From the NCBI RefSeq assembly GCF_040096355.1, contig NZ_JBBMEX010000011.1, positions 37,910 through 101,909 on the forward strand: DNA of 64,000 nt, read 5' to 3'. The notes under the pieces were generated by a model, which worked only from the letters and a program-made list of their open reading frames with translations, was not told where the DNA came from and searched no databases. A program made the position numbers and the translations under genes. Position 1 is the stretch's first letter. Every line of letters starts with the position of its first letter. Of the stretch, positions 16,962-25,768 are shown piece by piece. This stretch comes from Maccoyibacter intestinihominis (GTDB lineage Bacteria; Bacillota; Clostridia; Lachnospirales; Lachnospiraceae).

Positions 16962-17735
16962 ATGAAAGTTGTATTGTTAGCGGGAGGATTTGGAACCAGG
17001 ATCAGCGAGGAAAGTCATTTAAGACCGAAGCCAATGGTAGAGATTGGAGGAAAACCAATCCTTTGGCACATCATGAAATACTATTCTCATTTTGGTCATA
17101 ATGAATTTATCATCTGCTGTGGTTACAAACAGCATGTCATCAAAGAGTGGTTTGCAAATTATTATTTACATAACAGCGATATCACGTTTGATTTTACACA
17201 GGACAACAAAATGATCGTCCATAACAACGTGGCAGAGCCTTGGAAAGTCACATTGATCGACACAGGACTCAACACAATGACCGGAGGAAGGATCAAACGT
17301 ATTAAAGATTATGTCAATAATGAGCCATTTATGCTTACTTATGGTGATGGTGTATCAAATGTTGATCTTGATAAACTGGTAGAGTTCCATAAGAGTCACG
17401 GTAAGATTGCAACAATGACAGCCGTAAACGTAGGACAGCAGTTCGGCGTACTTGAAATTGATGAGGACGGAACGATCAATAAGTTCCGCGAAAAATCTGA
17501 TTCCGACGGTGGCGTGATCAATGCAGGATTTATGGTGTTAAACCCGGAAATCTTTGATTACATTGAAGGTGATTCCACAGTGTTTGAAAAACAGCCGTTA
17601 GAGACTGTGGCAGCAGAAGGACAGTTGAAAGCATATATGCATCACGGATTCTGGAAGTGCATGGATACACAGCGTGACAGAGAAAAATTAGAAGAAATGA
17701 TCGCATCCGGGGAAGCACCTTGGATGGTATGGTAG
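16962..17735 (+). CDS. rfbF: Glucose-1-phosphate cytidylyltransferase
   Basis: Makes CDP-glucose from CTP and glucose-1-phosphate, the first committed step to CDP-linked 3,6-dideoxysugars. The 257 residues equal the family length. The nucleotide-binding motif is LAGGFGTRISEES (6-18) followed by RPKPMVEIGGKP (22-33). A TYGDGV motif near residue 126 gives metal and substrate contacts. An AGAGG site precedes the ATG. It begins the dideoxysugar module: rfbG starts 9 bases later. The gap to ptsH is only 58 bases, with no terminator seen, so some read-through from the housekeeping block is possible. Confidence 0.95.
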   Translation: MKVVLLAGGFGTRISEESHLRPKPMVEIGGKPILWHIMKYYSHFGHNEFIICCGYKQHVIKEWFANYYLHNSDITFDFTQDNKMIVHNNVAEPWKVTLIDTGLNTMTGGRIKRIKDYVNNEPFMLTYGDGVSNVDLDKLVEFHKSHGKIATMTAVNVGQQFGVLEIDEDGTINKFREKSDSDGGVINAGFMVLNPEIFDYIEGDSTVFEKQPLETVAAEGQLKAYMHHGFWKCMDTQRDREKLEEMIASGEAPWMVW

Positions 17736-17744
17736 GAGAAAACA

Positions 17745-18797
17745 ATGGATTTACAGTTTTATAAAGATAAAAAAGTCTTAGTGACAGGACATACCGGGTT
17801 CAAGGGCTCATGGCTTTGCCGCATTTTAATCAATGCAGGAGCAGAAGTAACAGGATATTCCTTAGAGCCTCCGACAGAGCCGAATCTGTTCTCTATGTGC
17901 GGTATCGAGGAAAAAATGAATTCCATTATCGGTGACATCCGCGACAGAGAGCATTTAAGCAAAGTGTTTGAAGAAGTACAGCCGGAAATTGTGCTGCATC
18001 TTGCGGCACAGCCGATTGTCCGGGATTCTTATAAAGATCCGGTTTACACATATGAGACAAATGTGATGGGAACCGTTAATATCTGTGAATGTGTGAGACA
18101 GAACCCTTGTGTGAAGAGCTTTTTGAATGTTACGACAGACAAGGTATATAAAAATAATGAGTGGGAATGGGGCTATCGTGAGAACGAGCCGTTAGACGGT
18201 TATGATCCATATTCGAACAGCAAGTCCTGTTCAGAGCTGGTAACACACAGCTATATCAATTCTTTTTATAATGAGATGGATGTGGCAGTGTCTACGGCAA
18301 GAGCCGGAAATGTGATCGGCGGCGGAGATTTTGCAAATGACAGGATCATTCCGGACTGTGTCAGAGCAGCCGAGAAAAAAGAGGATATCATTGTGCGTAA
18401 CCCACATTCCACAAGACCATATCAGCATGTGTTAGAACCTCTTGCAATGTATCTGACGATAGCGAAAGAGCAGTATGAGGATAAAAAATACGCAGGCTTC
18501 TATAACGTGGGACCGGATGACTGTGACTGCGTTACAACAGGAGAACTGGTAGACATCTTCTGTGCAAAGTGGGGCGAAGGCATGAAGTGGGTCAACAAGT
18601 TCATGGGAGGCCCTCATGAGGCAAACTTTTTAAAATTGGACTGCTCAAAAGTAAAAACCGTATTTGGCTGGTCCCCAAGATGGCATGTGGAAGAAGCCAT
18701 TGAAAAGACTGTAGAGTGGTCAAAGGTTTACTTTGCAAAGGGAGACATCCCGAAATGTATGGACGAACAGATTAATGAGTTCTTTGGAGGAAAATAA
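17745..18797 (+). CDS. rfbG: CDP-glucose 4,6-dehydratase
   Basis: An extended short-chain dehydrogenase that converts CDP-glucose to CDP-4-keto-6-deoxyglucose using tightly bound NAD. The 350 residues show the glycine-rich loop near residue 14 (GHTGFKGSWL), NAD-binding DIRDRE near 66, TTDKVY near 129, the catalytic YxxxK (DPYSNSK) near 156 and a family-typical WSPRWHVEEAI near the C-terminus. A GGAG site precedes the ATG, and rfbH starts 2 bases after the stop. The neighbours leave little doubt about the substrate. Confidence 0.95.
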   Translation: MDLQFYKDKKVLVTGHTGFKGSWLCRILINAGAEVTGYSLEPPTEPNLFSMCGIEEKMNSIIGDIRDREHLSKVFEEVQPEIVLHLAAQPIVRDSYKDPVYTYETNVMGTVNICECVRQNPCVKSFLNVTTDKVYKNNEWEWGYRENEPLDGYDPYSNSKSCSELVTHSYINSFYNEMDVAVSTARAGNVIGGGDFANDRIIPDCVRAAEKKEDIIVRNPHSTRPYQHVLEPLAMYLTIAKEQYEDKKYAGFYNVGPDDCDCVTTGELVDIFCAKWGEGMKWVNKFMGGPHEANFLKLDCSKVKTVFGWSPRWHVEEAIEKTVEWSKVYFAKGDIPKCMDEQINEFFGGK

Positions 18798-18799
18798 GA

Positions 18800-20140
18800 A
18801 TGTTTGAAAATAAGACAGAACAACAGGCAAAAGAAGAAATTTTAAAAATGGTAGAGGAATACTGTAACACCTACCATAATCAGAAAAAAGCATTTCAGGA
18901 AGGCGACAGAATTCCTTATGCATCCCGTGTATATGACAGTGCAGAGATGGTAAATCTTGTAGACAGTTCTTTAGAGTTCTGGTTAACAGCAGGAAGATAT
19001 ACCGCACAGTTTGAAAAAGCATTTGCAGAATATTTAGGAGTAAGATACTGCTCTTTAGTAAACTCCGGTTCTTCTGCAAACTTGAATGCATTTATGGCAC
19101 TGACATCCCCATTATTAGGCGAGCGTCAGGTAAAACCGGGCGATGAAATGATCACAGTAGCAGCAGGTTTCCCTACAACGGTAACACCGGCGATCCAGTA
19201 CGGTGTTGTTCCGGTATTCGTAGACGTAACCATCCCACAGTACAACATCGATGTTACACAGTTAGAAGCTGCATTATCCGATAAGACAAAAGTAGTTATG
19301 GCAGCTCATACATTAGGAAATCCGTTTGATCTATCCGCAGTTAAGACATTTTGTGACAAGCACAATCTCTGGCTGATCGAGGACAACTGTGATGCACTTG
19401 GTTCTAAATATGTGATCGATGGAGAAGAGAAATTCACAGGAACCATTGGTGATATCGGAACTTCCAGTTTTTATCCGCCACATCATATGACCATGGGCGA
19501 AGGTGGAGCCGTTTATACCAATGATCCGTTATTAAATAAATGTATCCGTTCTATGAGAGACTGGGGACGTGACTGCGTATGTGCATCCGGACAGGACAAC
19601 CTTTGCGGACATCGTTTTGACAAACAGTATGGCGAACTTCCGTTAGGATATGACCACAAATATGTATATTCACATTTTGGATATAACTTAAAGGCAACCG
19701 ATATGCAGGCAGCAGTCGGATGTGCACAGATTGTTAAATTCCCGAAATTCGTGGAGAGGAGAAGAGAGAATTTTGACCGCTTAAAAGCAGGTCTTGCAGG
19801 AACAGAGGGCAAGCTGATCCTTCCGGTACCATGTGAGAATTCCCGTCCGAGCTGGTTTGGATTTTTAATTACCTGCAAAGAGGGCGTAGACAGAAATAAG
19901 GTTGTACAGTATGTGGAAAATCATGGAGTACAGACCCGTATGCTTTTTGCCGGAAACCTGACAAAGCATCCATGCTTTGACCAGATGAGAGCAACCGGAG
20001 AGGGCTATCGTATTGTCGGAGAACTGACCAATACAGACAGAATTATGAATGACACATTCTGGGTAGGCGTATATCCGGGAATGACTGATGAAATGATTGA
20101 TTATATGGCAAAGACCATTAAAGAGGCTGTAGATCAGTAG
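18800..20140 (+). CDS. rfbH: CDP-4-keto-6-deoxyglucose-3-dehydrase (E1)
   Basis: A PMP- and iron-sulfur-dependent dehydrase that removes the C3 hydroxyl, giving CDP-3,6-dideoxy-4-ketohexose. The 446 residues belong to the DegT/DnrJ aminotransferase fold. Two features mark it as a dehydrase. The usual PLP lysine is replaced by histidine (SSFYPPHHMTMGEGG, near 220). Four cysteines can bind the [2Fe-2S] cluster: DNC near 199, then the trio in DCVCASGQDNLC near 261-271, spaced C-x-C-x7-C. The enzyme needs a separate reductase (E3, DdhD type) to finish the reaction, and none is present in this window. It is tightly packed between rfbG and the aldolase gene. Confidence 0.95.
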   Translation: MFENKTEQQAKEEILKMVEEYCNTYHNQKKAFQEGDRIPYASRVYDSAEMVNLVDSSLEFWLTAGRYTAQFEKAFAEYLGVRYCSLVNSGSSANLNAFMALTSPLLGERQVKPGDEMITVAAGFPTTVTPAIQYGVVPVFVDVTIPQYNIDVTQLEAALSDKTKVVMAAHTLGNPFDLSAVKTFCDKHNLWLIEDNCDALGSKYVIDGEEKFTGTIGDIGTSSFYPPHHMTMGEGGAVYTNDPLLNKCIRSMRDWGRDCVCASGQDNLCGHRFDKQYGELPLGYDHKYVYSHFGYNLKATDMQAAVGCAQIVKFPKFVERRRENFDRLKAGLAGTEGKLILPVPCENSRPSWFGFLITCKEGVDRNKVVQYVENHGVQTRMLFAGNLTKHPCFDQMRATGEGYRIVGELTNTDRIMNDTFWVGVYPGMTDEMIDYMAKTIKEAVDQ

Positions 20141-20155
20141 TAAGGAGATAGATTT

Positions 20156-21754
20156 ATGGGAGAAATCAAGTTATTGGATTGCACGCTGCGTGACGGCGGT
20201 TATGTAAATGACTGGAAATTTGGACACAACAATCTTGTCAGCGTATTTGAGCGTATGGTAGATGCAAACATTGATATCATTGAGATTGGTTTTCTAGATG
20301 ACAGAAGACCATTCGATATTAACAGAAGCATCATGCCGGATACTGACAGTGTAGAGAAGATTTATGGAGGACTTGACAGAAAACAGGCAATGGTGGTCGG
20401 AATGATCGACTATGGTACCTGTAAACTGGAAAATATAAAACCTTGCAGCGAGAGCTTTTTAGACGGCATCCGTGTCATCTTTAAAAAACATTTAAGAAAA
20501 GATGCGCTGGCTTACTGTGCAGAGATAAAAAAACTCGGTTATAAAGTTTTTGCACAGCTTGTATCCGTGACAACTTATGAAGACGATGAAATGATGGATC
20601 TGATCCGTCTTGCCAACGAAGTAAAACCATATGCGGTATCCATGGTAGATACTTACGGACTCATGCATCAGGAGAATTTAAAGCATTATTTTGATTTGTT
20701 AAATGAACACTTAGCACCTGAGATCGGGATCGGATATCATGGTCATAACAATTTCCAGATGGGTTATGCGAACTGTATCGAGATGGCATCCCAGAAGACA
20801 GACCGTGAGATGTTAGTAGACGGAAGTATTTACGGTATGGGAAAAAGTGCCGGAAATGCACCAATCGAGTTAGTGGCAATGCATTTAAATGACTGCTTTG
20901 GAAAAGATTACCATATCAGCCAGATCTTAGAAGCGATTGATGCGAATATCATGGATTTCTATAAGCCCGCAACCTGGGGTTACAATATGTTCTTCTTCAT
21001 TGCGGCATTGAACAACTGCCATCCGAACTATGTTTCGGATCTGATGAATAAGAGAACCCTTTCCGTAAAGGCAATTAATCAGATCCTTGGAAAATTAGAG
21101 GGCGATAAGAAGCTTTTATACGATAAGAACTATTTAGAGAACCTCTATTTAGAATATCAGAATGTCGATGTGGATGATACGGCAGACATGGCAGAGCTGA
21201 CAAAAGCATTTGCCGGAAGAAATGTGCTGCTCTTAGGACCGGGAATGAATGTGGAAAAACAGAAAGCCCGTATTGAGTCCTATGTAAAAGAAAACGATCC
21301 GATCATCGTATCGATCAACTTCGTATCTGAATTGTTTAAACCGGATTATATTTTTCTCAGTAATGCGAAGCGTTATGTGCAGTTAGCAACCGAGCTGCTG
21401 CAAAAAGGCGACGAATTTAAAGTGATCGCAACGTCAAATGTAACAAAAACAAGCGGAAAATTTGACTATACCTTAAAATATGCAACACTCTTAGATGAGG
21501 ATGCAGAGATCATCGACAATTCCTTTATCATGCTGTTGAAGGTCATGATCCGCCTTGGCGTAAAGAAAGTTGCATTGGGCGGCTTTGATGGATATATGGG
21601 GGATCGAAGAAAGAATTATGTGAACCCGAACATGGAATATAAATTCAGCAAAAAACAGGCAGAATCTTTAAATGAGTATGTCTGCACAGTATTAAAGACA
21701 TTGTCAGATGAGCTGGAGATGGAGTTTATTACAGACTCATTGTATGCAGAGTAG
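20156..21754 (+). CDS. DRE-TIM aldolase with extra C-terminal domain
   Basis: The first 300 or so residues are an HMGL-like/4-hydroxy-2-oxovalerate-aldolase-type TIM barrel. The metal and catalytic motif DCTLRDGGYVND is at 8-19, and the metal-binding YHGHNN is near 194-199. The family cleaves or forms C-C bonds next to a keto acid, usually pyruvate. Residues about 345-532 form an extra Rossmann-like domain opening with a glycine loop (VLLLGPGMNVEKQ) and containing PDYIFLSNAKRY; I do not know its role. At 532 residues it is about 200 longer than a catabolic aldolase. Its place between rfbH and a TPP enzyme suggests that it makes the acyl donor, or works on the ketosugar. That is inference. A GGAG site precedes the ATG. 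Confidence 0.85.
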   Translation: MGEIKLLDCTLRDGGYVNDWKFGHNNLVSVFERMVDANIDIIEIGFLDDRRPFDINRSIMPDTDSVEKIYGGLDRKQAMVVGMIDYGTCKLENIKPCSESFLDGIRVIFKKHLRKDALAYCAEIKKLGYKVFAQLVSVTTYEDDEMMDLIRLANEVKPYAVSMVDTYGLMHQENLKHYFDLLNEHLAPEIGIGYHGHNNFQMGYANCIEMASQKTDREMLVDGSIYGMGKSAGNAPIELVAMHLNDCFGKDYHISQILEAIDANIMDFYKPATWGYNMFFFIAALNNCHPNYVSDLMNKRTLSVKAINQILGKLEGDKKLLYDKNYLENLYLEYQNVDVDDTADMAELTKAFAGRNVLLLGPGMNVEKQKARIESYVKENDPIIVSINFVSELFKPDYIFLSNAKRYVQLATELLQKGDEFKVIATSNVTKTSGKFDYTLKYATLLDEDAEIIDNSFIMLLKVMIRLGVKKVALGGFDGYMGDRRKNYVNPNMEYKFSKKQAESLNEYVCTVLKTLSDELEMEFITDSLYAE

Positions 21755-21769
21755 TGAGGAGATAAGCAA

Positions 21770-23566
21770 ATGAAAGTGAAAGTATCAGATTATATCGCAG
21801 ATTTTCTTGTGGATAACGGAATTGATACGATGTTTATGATTACCGGTGGCGGAGCCATGCATTTAGATGACAGTTTTGGCCATAAGGAAGGGCTGCATTG
21901 TGTATTTAACCACAATGAGCAGGGATGTTCTGTTGCGGCAGAAGGTTATACCAGACTGACCAACAAATTAGCCGCAGTCTGCGTTACCAGCGGTCCGGGA
22001 GGAACGAATGCATTGACCGGTGTATTGGGCGGATGGTTAGATTCCATTCCGATGTTCATCGTGTCCGGCCAGGTAAAAAGAGAGACGACGACATGGTCTA
22101 CCGATGTTCCGGTACGTCAGTTAGGCGATCAGGAATATCAGATCGTGGAAAGTGTTAAACCAATGACAAAATATGCACATATGATCGTAGAAGCAAACGA
22201 GATCGCATATCATTTAGAAAAGGCATTATACTTAAGCAAAGCAGGCAGAGGCGGCCCTGTGTGGTTAGATGTGCCGTTAGATATCCAGGCAGCCATCGTA
22301 GATACTGATGACCTGAAACATTTTGACAAATCCGAATGTGCCGAAGAGATTCCGCCAAAGGTAGAAGCAGCTACCGCTGTGGAGATTTTAGAAAAGATCA
22401 AAGCAGCAAAACGTCCGCTGATCTTAGCAGGTACGGGAATCCGTCTTGGCGATGCACACAAGGAATTTATTGAAGTTATCGAAAAATTAAATATACCTGT
22501 AGTAACTGCATGGAATGCCCATGATGTCTTATGGGATGCACATCCGTTATTTGTCGGAAGACCAAGCACCGTTGGAACACGCGGTGGTAACTTTGCGGTA
22601 GAAAATGCAGATCTGGTACTGACCTTAGGATGCCGTCTGAACATCCGACAGATCAGTTACAACTATAAAGACTGGGCGAAAAAGGCATTTAAGATCGTTG
22701 TAGATATTGATAAAAACGAATTGAACAAGCCGACCATTTTCCCGGATATGAAAGTACATGCCGATGTCAAAGATTTATTACAGGAATTGTTAAAGGCAGA
22801 TGTTTCCGTGGAAAATGAGGAGCATCAAAAATGGTTAGAGTTCTGCCAGGCAACCAATAAAAAATACCAGGCAGTATTACCGGAATACTATGAGAAGAAA
22901 TCTCCGGTAAATCCATATGTCTTTATGAAAAAACTTTTTGAAGGATTAGAAGAGAACGATATCGTTGTAACCGGAAACGGAAGTGCCTGTGTAGTTTCTT
23001 TCCAGGCAGCAGAGATCAAAAAAGGTCAGAGACTCTTTACCAATTCCGGATGTGCCAGCATGGGCTATGGACTGCCGGCAGCATTAGGTGCCTGCATTGC
23101 AGAAGGAGAAAAGAGAGTCATCTGTTTAGACGGAGATGGAAGTCTGATGATGAACCTTCAGGAACTGCAGACGATCCGCTACAACAACTGCAATATGAAA
23201 CTGTTTGTACTGAATAACAACGGTTATCATTCGATCCGCCAGACACAGAACAATCTGTTTAAAAACGGACTGGTCGGAGTCTGCGACGGCAATGGTGTGA
23301 ACTTCCCACCGTTTGATAAATTAGCAGATACCTTCGGATTCCGGTATTTCAAGATTGATTCGTTAGACGGTATTGAAGAGAAATTACAGGAGGTTCTGAA
23401 TACAGACGGTCCTGTACTGTGCGAGGCAATTTTAGATGAAGCACAGAATTTTGCGCCGAAATTATCTTCTAAGGTACTGCCGGACGGTAAGATCGTATCA
23501 CCGCCAATTGATGATATGTTCCCATTCTTAGACAGAGCGGAGTATCAGGCAAATAAATTACAGTAG
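21770..23566 (+). CDS. Thiamine-diphosphate enzyme, acetolactate synthase family (YerE-like)
   Basis: The 598 residues have the three-domain layout of acetolactate synthase. The catalytic glutamate is in FNHNEQGC (near 49), and the TPP motif GDGSLMMN ends in NNNGY (about 457-485). In Yersinia, YerE of this family transfers a two-carbon acetyl unit from pyruvate to the C4 keto group of CDP-3,6-dideoxy-4-ketohexose, giving yersiniose. Here the gene follows rfbF-rfbG-rfbH and an aldolase, so the same kind of branching is the best guess. A housekeeping acetolactate synthase would be expected beside ilvN/ilvC, which are absent. It ends at a TAG that overlaps a possible GTG start of the next gene. 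Confidence 0.85.
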   Translation: MKVKVSDYIADFLVDNGIDTMFMITGGGAMHLDDSFGHKEGLHCVFNHNEQGCSVAAEGYTRLTNKLAAVCVTSGPGGTNALTGVLGGWLDSIPMFIVSGQVKRETTTWSTDVPVRQLGDQEYQIVESVKPMTKYAHMIVEANEIAYHLEKALYLSKAGRGGPVWLDVPLDIQAAIVDTDDLKHFDKSECAEEIPPKVEAATAVEILEKIKAAKRPLILAGTGIRLGDAHKEFIEVIEKLNIPVVTAWNAHDVLWDAHPLFVGRPSTVGTRGGNFAVENADLVLTLGCRLNIRQISYNYKDWAKKAFKIVVDIDKNELNKPTIFPDMKVHADVKDLLQELLKADVSVENEEHQKWLEFCQATNKKYQAVLPEYYEKKSPVNPYVFMKKLFEGLEENDIVVTGNGSACVVSFQAAEIKKGQRLFTNSGCASMGYGLPAALGACIAEGEKRVICLDGDGSLMMNLQELQTIRYNNCNMKLFVLNNNGYHSIRQTQNNLFKNGLVGVCDGNGVNFPPFDKLADTFGFRYFKIDSLDGIEEKLQEVLNTDGPVLCEAILDEAQNFAPKLSSKVLPDGKIVSPPIDDMFPFLDRAEYQANKLQ

Positions 23567-23577
23567 TGGTTGAGGGT

Positions 23578-24834
23578 ATGAAAAAAGAAAAATTAAAACT
23601 GGAATATATTTTTTATATTTTGATGGCAATTCTGATAGGTTTGTTCCTGTACTGGTTATTCCATGATGACAAGGGTACACAGTGGAATGTCTTTTTCAGA
23701 AAAACGAGTGACTACTTTGCTGATTACATCAACGTACTCCGTTACTCGGCATGGCATGATCCGTATTTCAATGCATTGAACGGACCATCGGAAAAAGGTT
23801 ATTTTCCACTGACCTATCTGATCTTTTACTGGCTGGCAAAAGCAGTGAATTTTGCAGAGTATCGGGATGACGGCGTAGATGTCGGAATGTGGACGAAAAA
23901 CCTGACGATCGCAAACTATGTCATGCTATTGATGATCCTGATCATGTTTATCCAGTTGTTCCAGATGAAAAAAGGAAAACCGGTAACAAAGTGGCTGATG
24001 ACACTGGCACTGGCATTTTCTGGGATCGCACTGTTTTCCTATGAGCGTGGAAATGTGATCTATCTTGCAGTCATCGGAATGGTGTGCTTTATCGAGCATT
24101 ACCAGAGTGAAAATAAAGTGCTGCGGGAATGGGCGTTTATCGCACTTGCCTTTGCAGCGGCGATCAAGGGATATCCTGCAATTTTCGGAATCCTGCTGAT
24201 CTGGGAAAAACGCTGGAAAGAAGCGATACGTCTGATGATTTACGGACTGCTGTTCTGCTTTGGCCCGTTTGCCCTGATCGGAACCGGATTTAAGTATAAT
24301 ATCACGCAATGGCTGGTAAATCTCGGTGAAAACGGCGAAAAATATATGTTTACACATAACCCGCGTTTTGGCTATCTGTTCTTCCTCTCTCAGATGAAGA
24401 GTGGGGACACCAGAGATATGTGGAATGAAGTGTTAAAGATTATTTTCTATATTTTAGCGATCATAGGGATTATCGTCATTTCCAAGCAGAAAACCTGGTG
24501 GAAAAAGGCGGCGATGTTAGTTTCCATTATTATCTTACTGCCAACCAACAGCGGATTTTACTGTGGATTGTACCTGTTCCCGATCGTAGTTCTCTTTTTC
24601 AATGAAGAAGAACACAACTGGCTGGATATTTTATATATGCTTTCAATGATCGTCATACTCAATCCGTTCCAGTTGATGACAAAAAAGGGAGTCAACATTA
24701 CATTGACAGCGACGAATATTGCAATGTTTGTCTTTGCAGGATTGCTGCTGATCGATAATATCGTGAATTTTATAAGAGTGCTGATAGAACAGCATAAAAA
24801 TAAAATAAGAATAAAAGGAGCTCTTCCGGATTAG
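23578..24834 (+). CDS. GT87-type polytopic membrane glycosyltransferase-like protein
   Basis: About 418 residues with 10 or more hydrophobic segments, similar in plan to the DUF2029/GT87 polyprenol-phosphate-dependent glycosyltransferases. It has a first-loop region with acidic residues (YSAWHDPYFNALNGPS), an FSYERGNVI motif near residue 148 and AAIKGYP near 201. The gene at 33277 is a paralogue of the same length with matching motifs (FDRGNIV, TSIKIYP). The start is uncertain: ATG 23578 has GAGGG very close by, while GTG 23566 overlaps the previous stop and would rely on coupling. The gene ends inside a hairpin shared with the convergent phosphatase gene. It probably transfers a sugar on the outer face. 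Confidence 0.75.
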   Translation: MKKEKLKLEYIFYILMAILIGLFLYWLFHDDKGTQWNVFFRKTSDYFADYINVLRYSAWHDPYFNALNGPSEKGYFPLTYLIFYWLAKAVNFAEYRDDGVDVGMWTKNLTIANYVMLLMILIMFIQLFQMKKGKPVTKWLMTLALAFSGIALFSYERGNVIYLAVIGMVCFIEHYQSENKVLREWAFIALAFAAAIKGYPAIFGILLIWEKRWKEAIRLMIYGLLFCFGPFALIGTGFKYNITQWLVNLGENGEKYMFTHNPRFGYLFFLSQMKSGDTRDMWNEVLKIIFYILAIIGIIVISKQKTWWKKAAMLVSIIILLPTNSGFYCGLYLFPIVVLFFNEEEHNWLDILYMLSMIVILNPFQLMTKKGVNITLTATNIAMFVFAGLLLIDNIVNFIRVLIEQHKNKIRIKGALPD

Positions 24835-24846
24835 AAGAGCTCCTTT
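24814..24846 (+). terminator. Bidirectional terminator holding both stop codons
   Basis: AAAGGAGCTCTTC (24814-24826) and GAAGAGCTCCTTT (24834-24846) form a perfect 13-bp stem with a 7-base loop. A/T runs on both sides let it act in either direction. The convergent genes overlap by TTAG at 24831-24834: TAG ends the plus-strand gene and TAA ends the minus-strand gene, both in the loop/stem edge. Confidence 0.92.
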
Positions 24847-25481
24847 AATTGTGCTACATCGGCAGCAACGGCATCCGGTTCAAAGGCAAGTACATCTTCT
24901 TTGGAAGAAAAACCAAAACCGTAGGTCACGCCGACGAATCCAAGACCAATCTCATGTGCACCGATCACATCGTTGTCACTGTCACCCACCAGTACCGCAT
25001 CCGCAGGATCATCTACACCCAGTGCGTGGATGCAGTTGCGGACAACATCTGCTTTGGAGTATTTTCCGGCGGCATCCGAACCGTGGATCGAATCAAAACA
25101 GGAAGCAATGCCGCAATGCTCCAATACACGTTTTGCCATGTCCTCACGCTTGTAGGTTGCAACGCCAAGCTGATAGCCTTTTTCATGCAGATAGAGGAGT
25201 AAATCCTTCATGCCCTCATAGGCATGGGCTTTTAACAGATCATCGCCACCGTAATGGGAACGGAAAATATTCATCGCACGCAGGGATTCCTCTTCGCTGA
25301 TTCCGTAAATCTCCCGTAAACGTCTGTGTACCGGCGGTCCGATAAAACTTCGCATCTGTCCCACATCTAACTTTTCATATCCAAGAGTGTCTATCGTATA
25401 CTGTACACTGCTGATCACGCCTTCCGAGGTATCCAGCAGCGTGCCGTCTAAGTCAAATAAAATTGCCTTGTACTGTTTCAT
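24831..25481 (-). CDS. HAD hydrolase, phosphoglycolate-phosphatase-like
   Basis: A 216-residue haloacid-dehalogenase-type phosphatase, the only minus-strand gene of the window. Motif I is FDLDGTLLDTSEG (9-21). A small helical cap follows. The lysine region is in KYSKADV near 137, and motif IV is GDSDNDVIGA near 166. The cap type and size fit the phosphoglycolate phosphatase/beta-phosphoglucomutase group; the substrate cannot be told. A strong AGGAGG lies about 12 bases before the ATG, and a good promoter stands just upstream. It splits the glycan locus into two transcription units. Confidence 0.9.
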   Translation of the reverse strand: MKQYKAILFDLDGTLLDTSEGVISSVQYTIDTLGYEKLDVGQMRSFIGPPVHRRLREIYGISEEESLRAMNIFRSHYGGDDLLKAHAYEGMKDLLLYLHEKGYQLGVATYKREDMAKRVLEHCGIASCFDSIHGSDAAGKYSKADVVRNCIHALGVDDPADAVLVGDSDNDVIGAHEIGLGFVGVTYGFGFSSKEDVLAFEPDAVAADVAQLKELF

Positions 25482-25513
25482 TTATCTTTGTATCCTCCTG
25501 TAATTTATCTAAG

Positions 25514-25530
25514 GGTATCATAGCGAAATT
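25514..25530. repeat. 17-bp direct repeat, copy 1 (contains HAD -10 box)
   Basis: GGTATCATAGCGAAATT here recurs as GGTATCATAGTGAAATT at 25769-25785, 16 of 17 bases alike, in the same orientation. The pair flanks palindrome 1. Confidence 0.8.
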
Positions 25531-25545
25531 GTGGGAGTTGGTCAA
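25517..25545 (-). promoter_or_regulatory. Sigma-A promoter of the HAD phosphatase gene
   Basis: Read on the minus strand, TTGACC (plus 25540-25545) and TATGAT (plus 25517-25522) are 17 bases apart, about 36 bases before the ATG. The -10 region lies inside a 17-base motif that recurs at 25769-25785. Confidence 0.82.
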
Positions 25546-25572
25546 GGTGTGTGTTTTTTTATGTGACTGTGT

Positions 25573-25745
25573 TCCTGTCAAATCCCACCCTGACATATGC
25601 TGCGTTTTCTATTCCTCGCTTCCGCTGATCCGTCCTCTTTTCCTGCAACTCGTCCTACGGACTCAGACAGGCAGGAAAGAGAGGACTGCTAAGAAGCTCG
25701 TCATGACGAAAGCCTCGCAAAATGTCAGGGTGGGATCTGACAGGA
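25573..25745. repeat. Palindromic element 1 (large hairpin, about 173 bp)
   Basis: The outer arms 25573-25596 and 25722-25745 are complementary at 23 of 24 positions. The single mismatch is A-C on the plus strand but G-U on the minus strand. Inside, GTCCTCTTTTCCTGC (from 25632) pairs with a GCAGGAAA-type arm (25671-25686) apart from one bulged base. A TCGTCATGACGA palindrome lies at about 25698-25709. No believable coding sequence is present: the open frame 25463-25885 simply reads through the hairpin. It may be a MITE-like element or a structured RNA. Confidence 0.75.
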
Positions 25746-25768
25746 GCGGGATGTCATCCTACAAAAGC

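Noticed and set aside
21770..23566. Housekeeping acetolactate synthase (IlvB)
   Set aside because: No ilvN, ilvC or ilvD nearby; the gene is embedded in a CDP-dideoxysugar module, though the family alone cannot exclude it.
24851..25300. Two long plus-strand frames opposite the HAD phosphatase
   Set aside because: The minus-strand HAD motifs, ribosome site and promoter are convincing; the plus frames are rich in His, Gln and Arg, as antisense shadows usually are.
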